Shown here: positions 57,101 through 64,000 of the stretch, piece by piece
Numbering within the stretch: position 1 is the first letter of the stretch
Layout of the letters: the number at the start of each line of letters is the position of its first letter
Source: Liolophura sinensis
Lineage: Eukaryota; Mollusca; Polyplacophora; Chitonida; Chitonidae
Length of the DNA: 64,000 nucleotides
Assembly (NCBI RefSeq): GCF_032854445.1
Contig: NC_088304.1
Span: forward strand, 31,195,732 to 31,259,731
Direction of reading: 5' to 3'
Made by a program: the position numbers and the translations under genes
Notes under the pieces: model-generated
The model's input: the letters and a program-made list of their open reading frames with translations, nothing else
The model's database searches: none
Told to the model about the DNA's origin: nothing

Positions 57101-60038
57101 TTTCTTCATTTATTTGTTTTCGTTATTTCTTTATTTCTTTATTTATTCACTTATTGTAAGATGCCATTATCTAAGCATTTAGTTACAAAAAACTTTTTAA
57201 AAAACCTGACTGCAGTAAATTCACAAGAGGCCGGATTTCATCGGTTACGTGTGACCAGTTGGCAATCGTCACACCTTCGTCGCTGCTTTGGGTTTACTCG
57301 TTAAGCTGTAGGTAAAGTCTTATATATTGTTACTTATCCATTTTATTGGTGTTTTACACCGTACTGAAGAAAATTTCACTTGTACGACGGCAAGCAGAGT
57401 TATGGTGGGAGGAAAGCGGACAGGGCCGGGGAAACCCTCAACCACCCGAAGGTTGCTAACAGACCTTTCCATGTGTGTTTAACTTAGAAGAATTAGTTTA
57501 CAAAATACACGTCACAAATAACATGTCAGCAATGAAGATGGGAAATCACAGAGCACTGGAAAGAGAATGGTAAGCTGTTTTAGTGTTTCAATGCCCACAG
57601 TGCTTCAATTTGACTGTTTCTTTTCCTGGTACTGCCTCACTGAAGCGCCATGCTGAAGACACGGATCAGGACACCAGACAGAATACCCTGTCGATAAGGT
57701 CAGTTTACGGACACCGGGCTGACGTGTATCTAATTGTAATCAGAAGACCAATGCTACATAGCCGATTCGTCAAGACGCTTGTTTGTAACTCGCTAGGGCA
57801 CAATCCCATCCTTGGGATCAATTCCGTCCTTGGGCTAGGAATTTTTTGATATAACCACTTTTATAGTTCCTGAGACCTGGTGACAATAGGCTGTCGACGA
57901 CACGCTTACTACCGTTCGCAAAGTCTAAATGTTTCTTGAAGAGCTCTTGTCCTACGCTAGTATGGCGTGCATGTCTGCAAGTCACACGTGGGAAAGTTTC
58001 TTATGTAAGCTGCTGAAGGCAGGTGGTTTTCTCCGCGCACTCCGGTATCCTCCAACCATAAAACAGGTGGTTTTCTCCGCGCACTCCGGTTTCCTCCAAC
58101 CATAAAACATACCGCCATCATATAAGGTAAGAGCATTTTTATCACGTATCATCAAACAGCTAACCAATCAATGAGCGTCAAACAAGCACGTATATAGACC
58201 ACAAGGGCTAACGTCTATGGCCTGAACCGACTCATCGTTCAACCAGCGTCTTCCGCTTCTGAGTTGCTTTGGGAGTATACATATACATATAGACACATGA
58301 TCATAGTTTCGAACAACCGGCTACCTGACAAGGAGCAGGAGGTGATAAATGACATGGAACTTAATGAGCCAAATGCTGATTTTTGCCGATTCAAAGTTCA
58401 AAGTAAACAGCACTTTGAATATTTGAAGACAAATCCTGGTTACTTTTCCAGAAAGAAATTCTTTCCCCAATGTTTTTCTATTTTATGCTAAAATCTTCTT
58501 CACCTATCTCAAGTAGGTGGAAATTAGCGTTTTGACCGCAAAATATTTTAGTCACGTGACCAGAGTGTGTTGATGATTGGCTCAGAGCATGTCTGCAAAA
58601 CTATGAATTTACGTGTAGCATCATATATATAGGCACGCAATTGAGGGTACTGATGAACAAGACGCCCATAAAAATATGGGAGGAGGTCTGTGAAAAGTGC
58701 TCGAGCCTTGCCTGTCTGGTTGATGTGGGCCATTTCCTGGAAGACCTTCAGACTTTCCTGGAGGGCCTGCCTCGAGAAGCTCCGCCACAAGTCCTGAGCT
58801 GATAGATACCCATACCGGAGCAGGTAGTCCTACAGGCGACAGGAATCATACGTAAAACGAATTGATGAATCGATTCACTAACAACATGAGTGAGTGAGTG
58901 AGTGAGTGAGTGAATAATAAACAACCACACACAGTCTGAGACAGACACACTGATGGACGGACAGACGAAGGAACGGATAAACAGACATAATCCTACAGAC
59001 AAGAGGAGACACACTGGACGAGTTTATGAATGGATTGATTGACAGCATGGTTGAATTGATGAGTGAGTGGGTGATCAAGTGACGGGCAGACAAGCAGACT
59101 GACAGATGGACGGACGAATGAACAGACGAACTGCATGACAAATAGACAAGCAGACGGGCTACAGGGAAAACAGACAGACAAAAAACAGACAGACAGAAGG
59201 ACCGACAAATGGACAGACAGGCGGGCTAAAGGAGAGACAGATAGGCAATCAAACGTGGCAAATTGAAAAATTGGCAAAGTTTCACCTGCTAAAACACCCG
59301 TAGGTATACATTTATTAATAAATTACCATTGGTGGATGTTCTATACACTGCATGTAAAACTACATCATGGACAGAAAGAGCTGTAGTTTTAACATAGCTC
59401 TAGTATTCTGGCCTCTCAAACCGATAAGGCGGAGAAAACTTACGATAACGTAAACAATATACTTCCAGAATACTTGGTTAATTCCACAGTTTTCAAACTT
59501 TTTAAGGAATACATTTATATGTTTGGCACAACTATAGACCAGTACACGCAACAAAATATTCTGTTAAATTTAACAGAAAGTCTGTTGCCTGAGTGATGCT
59601 AGAATGTGTTTTGTTATTATAACACAATATTGTGCCAGTGTTAGAGGTTGTAACTTATAACTTATAAACCAGTTAGTTTACCTAGTCTAGTTTGAAGTCA
59701 CACGTTTCAGGTTCAACCAATGTCTCTAAAATCATGTTAGTCTACTAGAATGGTCATTTTGAATTCTGTGTGTTATATTTAACAGAATAATTTGCTGCAA
59801 TAACATAATATATCTTACGTCACGCAGGTAACAAATTTTATGTTAAATTAATCATAGTACTGGTATCTCCTGAAATGTATATATCTTTTGCGGAAAAGAT
59901 AACTTTACTTACCTGTGCTTCGAAGGGAGTCGTAGGGCGTCTAACATCTTGGAAACAAGTTTTGGCGAGGGCTGGGTTCGAACTCCATCCCACAAATGAT
60001 AAAATCAGCATCAGTAGTCTTCGCTTTGCGCCGTTCAT
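48510..60038 (-). CDS. Secreted matrix metalloproteinase, 10 exons
   Basis: A zinc endopeptidase that would cleave extracellular matrix proteins. Exons in order: 60038-59913, 58829-58712, 57011-56853, 56567-56467, 55063-54841, 54404-54233, 52461-51979, 51584-51430, 50830-50656, 48775-48510 (about 659 residues). Domains in order: signal peptide; propeptide helices ([13 protein letters not shown]); cysteine switch IERCGNLD; furin site RRKKR; catalytic domain with [48 protein letters not shown] (three zinc His and Glu) and Met-turn ALMWP; Ser/Thr-rich linker; four hemopexin blades closed by a Cys in WFGC. All junction phases agree except at the zinc-binding exon (172 nt, expected multiple of 3), where the motifs lie in two frames. 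The paralogue cannot be named. It may be a frameshifted allele, a pseudogene or a sequence error. Confidence 0.93.
48970..49152. mobile_element. Foldback (MITE-like) element, copy 1
   Basis: The ends 'agtgatgctagaatgtattc' and 'cattctagcatcactca' are inverted copies, with about 130 bp of AT-rich DNA between. Related copies lie at 59550-59840 and 63595-63835. Confidence 0.82.
49550..49835 (+). mobile_element. Dispersed element of a type recalled from molluscs
   Basis: It holds 'atgcttggggtttaacgtcg', 'tttttcagtcatatgacg', 'cacgccgaagacaccagac', 'cattatactgacaccaggcc' and 'gctgagcgccaagcgaag'. I recall this block order from repeated sequences in bivalve genomes; no search was run. The open frame across it (49605-50009) is probably not a gene. 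Confidence 0.6.
50115..50252 (+). mobile_element. SINE 3' end, internally duplicated
   Basis: 'gtataagtgaaatattcttg' followed by 'gggcctacggc' occurs twice, about 63 bp apart, before the tail 'gtaaaacaccaatcagataa'. Confidence 0.88.
50656..50830 (-). CDS. Metalloproteinase exon 9 (hemopexin blade III)
   Basis: Acceptor 'gctactttcag', donor GTGAGT. It encodes [40 protein letters not shown] and DRAYLVE. Confidence 0.94.
50783..50912 (-). repeat. 64-bp tandem duplication across the exon 9 acceptor
   Basis: Two copies hold the last bases of the intron and the first ~45 bp of exon 9 ([13 protein letters not shown]). The upstream copy would start an exon at 50894 with 'attattag|ggctcg' and has a donor-perfect GTAAGT where the real exon has GTATGT. 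Confidence 0.92.
51043..51117. repeat. (TA)n microsatellite
   Basis: About 37 TA units in metalloproteinase intron 8. Confidence 0.97.
51430..51584 (-). CDS. Metalloproteinase exon 8 (hemopexin blades I-II)
   Basis: Acceptor 'ctactttcag', donor GTAAGT. It encodes [20 protein letters not shown] and the strand RTFLIS. Confidence 0.93.
51979..52461 (-). CDS. Metalloproteinase exon 7 (linker and start of hemopexin)
   Basis: Acceptor 'gtctacag', donor GTCAGT. It encodes [14 protein letters not shown], a linker of about 120 residues rich in Ser, Thr and Pro (likely O-glycosylated), then [20 protein letters not shown], the first hemopexin strand with its conserved Cys. Confidence 0.93.
52095..52255 (-). 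repeat. 39-bp in-frame coding repeat in exon 7
   Basis: About four copies of a 39-bp unit encode [13 protein letters not shown]-like 13-residue repeats. Unlike the intron arrays, the unit length is a multiple of three and the frame is kept. Confidence 0.92.
52700..52888 (+). mobile_element. SINE copy, 3' two thirds
   Basis: 'gcgacctgcggatggttatg', 'gtttcccctgggctctgtcc', 'gtataagtgaaatattct' and a tail of 'aaat' units. The part between the tail and body is diverged. Confidence 0.88.
52893..53335. repeat. 43-bp minisatellite in metalloproteinase intron 6
   Basis: About ten nearly identical copies of a 43-bp unit containing 'catcgatgtgccgtgacata' and 'cgttataaatgtacggcc'. Confidence 0.96.
53462..53512 (+). 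mobile_element. SINE tail fragment
   Basis: 'cgtcgtataagtgaaatatt' and 'cttgaatacggcgtg', with neither head nor A-rich tail. Confidence 0.82.
53508..53908. repeat. 94-bp tandem repeat in metalloproteinase intron 6
   Basis: About four copies of a 94-bp unit. 'actgtaagtgtc' recurs at 53518, 53612, 53706, 53800 and partly at 53894, with 'cacatgctgtcaatgtacta' in each full unit. Confidence 0.94.
53945..54190 (+). mobile_element. SINE copy, near full length
   Basis: The head 'ggtcctccatgaccgagggg', 'gcggtcgccgtgagttcag', 'atgctggcttcctctccggc', 'gaaatattcttgaatgtggc' and an 'aaat' tail. It lies about 40 bp downstream of exon 6 on the other strand. Confidence 0.93.
54233..54404 (-). CDS. Metalloproteinase exon 6 (zinc-binding), frame-disrupted
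   Basis: Acceptor 'gttttttag', donor GTATAT. In the phase set by exon 5 it begins GANLLF, the expected lead-in, then would read a stop. One base later in frame it gives [15 protein letters not shown] and ALMWP. Further on [10 protein letters not shown] returns in the first frame, and IYG, needed to meet exon 7 in phase, is in the second. The length of 172 nt is one base more than a multiple of three. An extra base near 54387 explains the first shift. Confidence 0.88.
54841..55063 (-). CDS. Metalloproteinase exon 5 (catalytic, structural zinc and calcium)
   Basis: Acceptor 'tcgtgcag', donor GTAAAT. It encodes [39 protein letters not shown] and [11 protein letters not shown]. These hold the His and Asp ligands of the structural zinc and the calcium sites known in the family. 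Confidence 0.96.
55064..56160. other. Metalloproteinase intron 4, diverged repeats
   Basis: No exon. From about 55590 to 56130 a loose repeat of roughly 90-110 bp recurs around 'gctatttagggctgctatga', 'caatatattcgctatttag' and 'gcatctgtggggatttct'. Confidence 0.55.
56165..56398 (-). mobile_element. SINE copy, near full length, minus orientation
   Basis: Starts with an 'attt' tail complement and 'ggattggtgttttacgccgt', and ends with 'gcgctagtgcgctaaccaac' and 'gagccacggaggcc', the complement of the tRNA-like A-box head. The central part is shortened. Confidence 0.93.
56467..56567 (-). CDS. Metalloproteinase exon 4 (start of catalytic domain)
   Basis: Acceptor 'ctctttcag', donor GTGAGA. It encodes [20 protein letters not shown] and [12 protein letters not shown], typical of the family after the furin site. 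Confidence 0.96.
56853..57011 (-). CDS. Metalloproteinase exon 3 (cysteine switch and furin site)
   Basis: Acceptor 'cttttcag', donor GTACCA. It encodes [19 protein letters not shown], in which RCG of the usual PRCGxPD motif is kept and both Pro are replaced, then the basic site RRKKR. Confidence 0.94.
57335..57480 (-). mobile_element. SINE 3' two thirds, minus orientation
   Basis: 'attggtgttttacaccgtac', 'tttcacttgtacgacggc', 'ggtgggaggaaagcggacag' and 'ggttgctaacagacctttcc'. The head is missing. Confidence 0.88.
57600..57720 (+). mobile_element. Fragment of the element at 49550
   Basis: 'cgccatgctgaagacacgg' and 'aggacaccagacagaatacc' match the middle of the 49550-49835 element. Confidence 0.55.
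58010..58140 (+). mobile_element. SINE fragment with one internal duplication
   Basis: 'caggtggttttctccgcgca' followed by 'ctccggtatcctccaaccat' occurs twice in a row (about 45 bp apart), then 'cgccatcatataaggtaag'. It shows the first step of the kind of expansion seen at 27.4 kb. Confidence 0.75.
58712..58829 (-). CDS. Metalloproteinase exon 2 (propeptide)
   Basis: Acceptor 'tcgcctgtag'. It encodes [20 protein letters not shown] and [18 protein letters not shown]. The next intron begins GCAAGG, not GT; the joint then gives TGVLDAPT, exactly the expected family sequence. Confidence 0.93.
58887..58912. repeat. (GAGT)n microsatellite
   Basis: Six to seven GAGT units, followed by loosely repetitive 'gacaga/gacgga' sequence to about 59240. 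Confidence 0.9.
59550..59840. mobile_element. Foldback (MITE-like) element, copy 2
   Basis: Left end 'ctgttaaatttaacagaaag' and 'gagtgatgctagaatgtg'; the internal 'gtgttatatttaacagaata' matches copy 3. The right end is diverged. Confidence 0.72.
59913..60038 (-). CDS. Metalloproteinase exon 1 (signal peptide)
   Basis: 42 codons with donor GTAAGT. It begins [20 protein letters not shown], a basic start then a hydrophobic core, with likely cleavage near ALA-KT. This ATG is chosen because it gives a complete signal peptide and joins exon 2 in phase. Confidence 0.9.
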
Positions 60039-60845
60039 GTTTAACAGATTATGAATAAGACAATCTCAAAGGCAGCTGCAATAAAACAGTCTATTTTTTA
60101 CAAAAAGAGAAAGAAGCAGCAAAGCTTTGAGCTGTTACAACTGTGACCGACAGTTTACGGAACTGGCCTATAACTAACCCTCACTGCTAAACTTTAAAAC
60201 AAAGCAAGTTGAAACTTGATGTTCGACTATATGTGCATACAGATCGGTTGTGCTCCTATGTTTTGGTCGCTGCAATGAAAATTCCCGACGTAATGAATGG
60301 TCCGATGCATGACTAACGGGCAACACGAAGAAGCATCACACAAATAGAACATCTAACAGTAAACGTACCCGGATATCTTCCACCTACATCATATTTACCA
60401 TTAGTTATTATACAGTTTATGCAGTACAGCATGTGAAGAGATCTGGACAGGCTTGACACTAATTGTTGACGACCATTTTCCGGCGGTTTATGAGCCTTTA
60501 GTTTTCCTATATTACTCAGTGCTACATTGTAGGAGGAAAGTTAAGTTTATATATATATATATATGTATATATGTATACTGGGCACAGGAAACGACTCATC
60601 GCTGAGAAGTGTCCTGTCGGTACAAATTATTGTGTGCACATTTACGTACATATACGTCAGTCAATGCGATGAAAATGTCATGCTAATCAGTGTTAGCTCT
60701 TGTTTTAATATTTTTTTTACATTAAATTTCATGCTACAATTTCCAGTTAAACTTGTCAAGCCTTTGACACAATAAGACATTTACAAATATCAAAATTCAA
60801 CGTTGATGCAGATAAATTTGATTCTTGTTGCTTAATAGTTACCGT
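60039..60845. other. Upstream region of the metalloproteinase
   Basis: Should contain the minus-strand promoter and 5' untranslated sequence. No clear TATA box or other element can be assigned. A short TA run lies near 60550. Confidence 0.45.
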
Positions 60846-60985
60846 TTTTATTTATTTATTTATTTATTCATTTATATGATTGGTGTTTTACGCCATACTC
60901 AAGAATATTTCACTTATACGACGGTGGCCAGGGTTATGTTGAGAGGAAGCCCATGACCATCCGCAGGCTGCTTGCGGAGCTTCCG
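60846..60985 (-). mobile_element. SINE 3' fragment, minus orientation
   Basis: 'attt' tail complement, 'gattggtgttttacgccata', 'ctcaagaatatttcacttat' and 'ccatgaccatccgcaggct'. Confidence 0.9.
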
Positions 60986-61237
60986 GATAGGAAAGTTACT
61001 GTTTCGTCAAGATACTGGAATTTTACCGACATCCAATCTTTCGCTATTATTTCACCATCTTTGCAAGTTATTTTTTCAGTCAACTATCTTGGGATAAAAC
61101 AAACTCTCGGGGGTTTTGTTGCTGCCGGATCACATCATAATTTGATTAAAATTGTATAATTTATTTCCTTATGTGGTGAATAAACGACATTTCTGATTGA
61201 TGTGATTACTATTGTTAATCAGCAGTAAGAGACATAA

Positions 61238-61405
61238 ACTGTGTGTGTAACATAAACTGTGTGTGTAACGTAAACCGTGTGAGTAACATAAATTGTATAT
61301 GTAATATAAACTGTGTGTGTAACATAAACTGTGTCTGTAACATAAACTGTGTGTGTAACATAAACTGTGTATGTAACACAAACTGTGTATGTAACATAAA
61401 CAGTA
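61238..61405. repeat. 18-bp minisatellite
   Basis: About nine copies of 'aacataaactgtgtgtgt' with minor changes. Open frames on both strands are repeat effects. Confidence 0.95.
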
Positions 61406-62019
61406 ATAGTTTCCAAGTCAGGAGCACAATTTTGTACCCCAATACACATACACCTTCCCAAAACGTTACGATTTTGTCTGTTATACATTATAAGCTGTCC
61501 AAAGCGTGATAAATTATACAAGTTGCCCAAAACGTAACAATTTTGTCTGTGTATCAATGCTTATGGTCACAAAAATGACAAAACGTTCTCTTTCAGCCCC
61601 ACCTGGCTGTGGTGAGGTCTACACACGTAAACCGTTATGTGTCACCTATAATAGATGAAAACAGTCCATTGATTGAAGTTATATCACCACACCCATTTCC
61701 AGGATGTTATTTGATGTACCTAGTTTAGCATACAGGTTTAGTAGATCAGGGTGTAGATTCACATCACCTTGTGGTCTGTTGGTCAGTACAATGAAATGTC
61801 TGCTGTCATCTTATGACCATACACTTTCTTATAGGCCCTGTAATGCCTAACCACGGTAACCATTTCCGATACACGTGCTGATTCTGTTCGGATACATGAT
61901 CGTGCAGGGAGTTGTCATTTAGCTGCGGTACAGTACAGCTTGATGAGCGATCATGTACGCAGTAAGTTACAAACGAAAGCAGGCCTTCAGTGGCCTGGTG
62001 CTTGGCGCTGCCCTAAGGC

Positions 62020-62228
62020 TCAGGAGCCTCTCACCAGTGTAGTCGCTGTGAGTTCAAATCCCGCTCATGTTGGCTTCATGTCTAATTTGCCAGCAACTTG
62101 CGCATGGTTATGGGTTTCCCCCGGGTTCTGTCCAGTTTCCTCCCACCTTAACGCTACCTACCGTCGTATAAGTGAAATATTCTTGAGTAAGGCGTGAAAC
62201 AAGAATCAAATAAATAAATTAATTACTT
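62020..62228 (+). mobile_element. SINE copy, head truncated
   Basis: 'caggagcctctcaccagtgt', 'tcgctgtgagttcaaatccc' (B box), 'gggtttcccccgggttctgt', 'gtataagtgaaatattcttg' and an 'aaat' tail. Confidence 0.93.
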
Positions 62229-62821
62229 GTTCCCATACAGAGAGGGATCTTTCAGCTGGAACGTTCCAATGTCCCCATATTTTTTCAGTGCTTCCTCACT
62301 CAAACATGGACCTCTGACAGGTCAAACAAATAAATGTGAAAAAAAGCGACAATAGCGATGCACATAAGAGTTACAAGGATGCATGTATGAATCAGTCAGA
62401 ACTTGCCCCCTCAGCAACAGACTATTGAAAACACACGTCATCTATGACAAGAATGACAACATTTCCGCAAATGTAAGTACAAAGGAAGTGAACATATATA
62501 TAAATAATATTAATAGATATATGAAATAAATGTTTATTTTATATATAAAACGGTAAAAGTTCACTGATACACATCCGCATGGATCACAATTAAATCGGCA
62601 CCAGCGCCATTATCTTAGGGCCCTTCCATGATCTCAGGACCTACCCTAATCCAGCAGCTTTCCGCGCACCATATTTTCGCGTAAATACATGTACCTTGGA
62701 ATGGGAACGTTAAATATTCATAGAATCCTGTGGTTTGTTAGTCTGTATGCGGATTATTTCATGGACTTCTTTGCTGTAGTATTATCAATAGCATCGAATC
62801 TATAACCTATGTAATAGATAT

Positions 62822-62975
62822 GGGTGGGAAGGTCCACCAGCAACCTGCGGATGGTCGTGGGTTTCCCCCGGGCTCTGCCCGGTTTCCACTCACCATAATG
62901 CTGGCCGCCGTTGTATAAGTGAAATATTCTTGAGTACGGCGTAAAACTCCAGATAAATAATAAATAAATAGATAT
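62822..62975 (+). mobile_element. SINE copy, 3' two thirds
   Basis: 'gggaaggtccaccagcaacc', 'gggtttcccccgggctctgc', 'gtataagtgaaatattcttg' and 'acggcgtaaaactccagata'. Confidence 0.93.
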
Positions 62976-63233
62976 GGCATGGTTACATGATCATTACAGA
63001 TAATAGTCGAGGGATGTAACGTGTAATGATGATCACTAGATCATGCTACGATTTATTTATCACGGAACTGAGGCACGTTGACCAATGAAATGGCTATAAA
63101 ATGTGCTAATATTTTCTATATAACCGCATTCTTTCGATAATGAATGATGATGGCCTCAGTGACTGTAATATATAATACGATCGTGTGATCATACTATGAC
63201 TATTACTTATCACTGGACTTATTGTTAACAGTA

Positions 63234-63495
63234 GGGGCCTTCGTGGCCGAGGGAGCTAGCATCCCAGCGCGGCGCAATGACGCAGGAGCCTCTCACCAAT
63301 GCGGCCATTGTAAGTTCAAGTCCAGCTCATGTTGGATTCTTCGGCCGAGAGTGGGAAGGTCTGCCAGCAATCTGCGGATGGTCGTACGTTTCCGCAGGGC
63401 TTTGCCTGGTTTCCTCCTATCATACATAATACTAGCCGCCGTCGTACAGATAAAAGATCCTTGAGTGCGACGTAAAACATCAATCAAATATTTAA
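63234..63495 (+). mobile_element. SINE copy, full length
   Basis: Head 'aggggccttcgtggccgagg' with A box, 'taagttcaagtccagctcat' (B box), the central body and the tail 'gacgtaaaacatcaatcaaa'. This is one of the two best-preserved copies and a good model for the family. Confidence 0.94.
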
Positions 63496-63592
63496 ATCAA
63501 ATATTGTTAACAATCACAAAGCTAAGTCCATGCAAGATGCCCTGGTCGAGCCAAGTCGTCGAATTCATCTGGTCGAAAGAAAATACACTCAA

Positions 63593-63838
63593 AAAATTAA
63601 TGTGTTAAATGTAACAGAACGTCTGTTGTCTGAGTGATGCTAGAATGTATTCTGTTACTGTAACACAATATTGTATCACATTCAACATAATATCCTGTTA
63701 GTCTGTATCAATGGTTGTGTTGAATTGGTAGAATATGTGTGTTATATCTAACAGAATAATATGGTGCAATAACAGAGTGCATTCTAGCATCACTCAGATA
63801 ACAGACTTTTCTGTTAAATTCAACAGATGAATTTTGTG
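63593..63838. mobile_element. Foldback (MITE-like) element, copy 3 (best preserved)
   Basis: The terminal inverted repeats are about 68 bp: 'tgttaaatgtaacagaacgt' then 'ctgagtgatgctagaatgta' on the left, and the complements of both on the right. About 110 bp lie between. No coding capacity. Confidence 0.88.
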
Positions 63839-64000
63839 TGTGTAGGAGATGCGTTATTTCATGCCAGTGTTGCATTCCGTAAATCCCATCTGAACGGGGT
63901 TAATGAAATAGACTCGTTATATTTCCATTCCTCTTGTCCTATTCGGCGAATTGTTACGAGAATTCCCTTCGTGTGAACACTGCTTTATCAGACACAAACA

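Noticed and set aside
58878-59277. Ser/Val-rich minus-strand frames of 87-94 codons
   Set aside because: Low-complexity 'gacaga'-type repeats in an intron of the metalloproteinase; no conserved domain.
63234-63320. tRNA gene
   Set aside because: The A and B boxes belong to a SINE head; a cloverleaf with a complete acceptor stem is not seen.

Overview
The window is animal nuclear DNA. Its genes are split by GT-AG introns, its long introns are full of minisatellites, and it holds about eighteen pieces of one tRNA-derived SINE. The SINE family, plus an element near 49.55 kb whose sequence I recall from clam and oyster genomes, suggests a lophotrochozoan, most likely a mollusc. That assignment is from memory and was not searched.

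Two protein-coding genes converge. The plus-strand gene (13531 to 46583) is tectonic-2 (TCTN2), a ciliary transition-zone protein. Twenty exons join in phase and end at a TAG stop after a C-terminal membrane segment. The signal-peptide exon was not found. The minus-strand gene (60038 down to 48510) is a secreted matrix metalloproteinase of ten exons: signal peptide, propeptide with cysteine switch, furin site, zinc catalytic domain, Ser/Thr-rich linker and a four-bladed hemopexin domain. The zinc-binding exon has a length that does not fit its neighbours' phases and seems to carry one or more 1-nt frameshifts.

Layout: 1-12196 is a 109-bp satellite with higher-order periods of 1188, 1504 and 1199 bp that runs off the left edge. 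12.2-13.5 kb has no recognised gene. 13.5-46.6 kb is TCTN2, most of whose larger introns hold a private tandem array (units 18 to 145 bp, several at 41-44 bp). 46.6-48.5 kb is the intergenic and 3' region. 48.5-60.0 kb is the metalloproteinase, with its own SINEs and arrays. 60.0-64.0 kb is non-coding, with SINEs, an 18-bp array and a foldback element.

The most unusual pattern is that tandem duplications have copied the 3' end of an intron together with the first bases of the next exon. This happened at three exons in two unrelated genes: TCTN2 exon 11 (89 bp x5), TCTN2 exon 16 (68 bp x3) and metalloproteinase exon 9 (64 bp x2). Each leaves a row of competing splice acceptors, nearly all of which would shift the reading frame. 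The TCTN2 ectodomain also appears to be built from five repeated exon pairs, which would explain why it is much longer than vertebrate TCTN2. The genes have no evident functional link.
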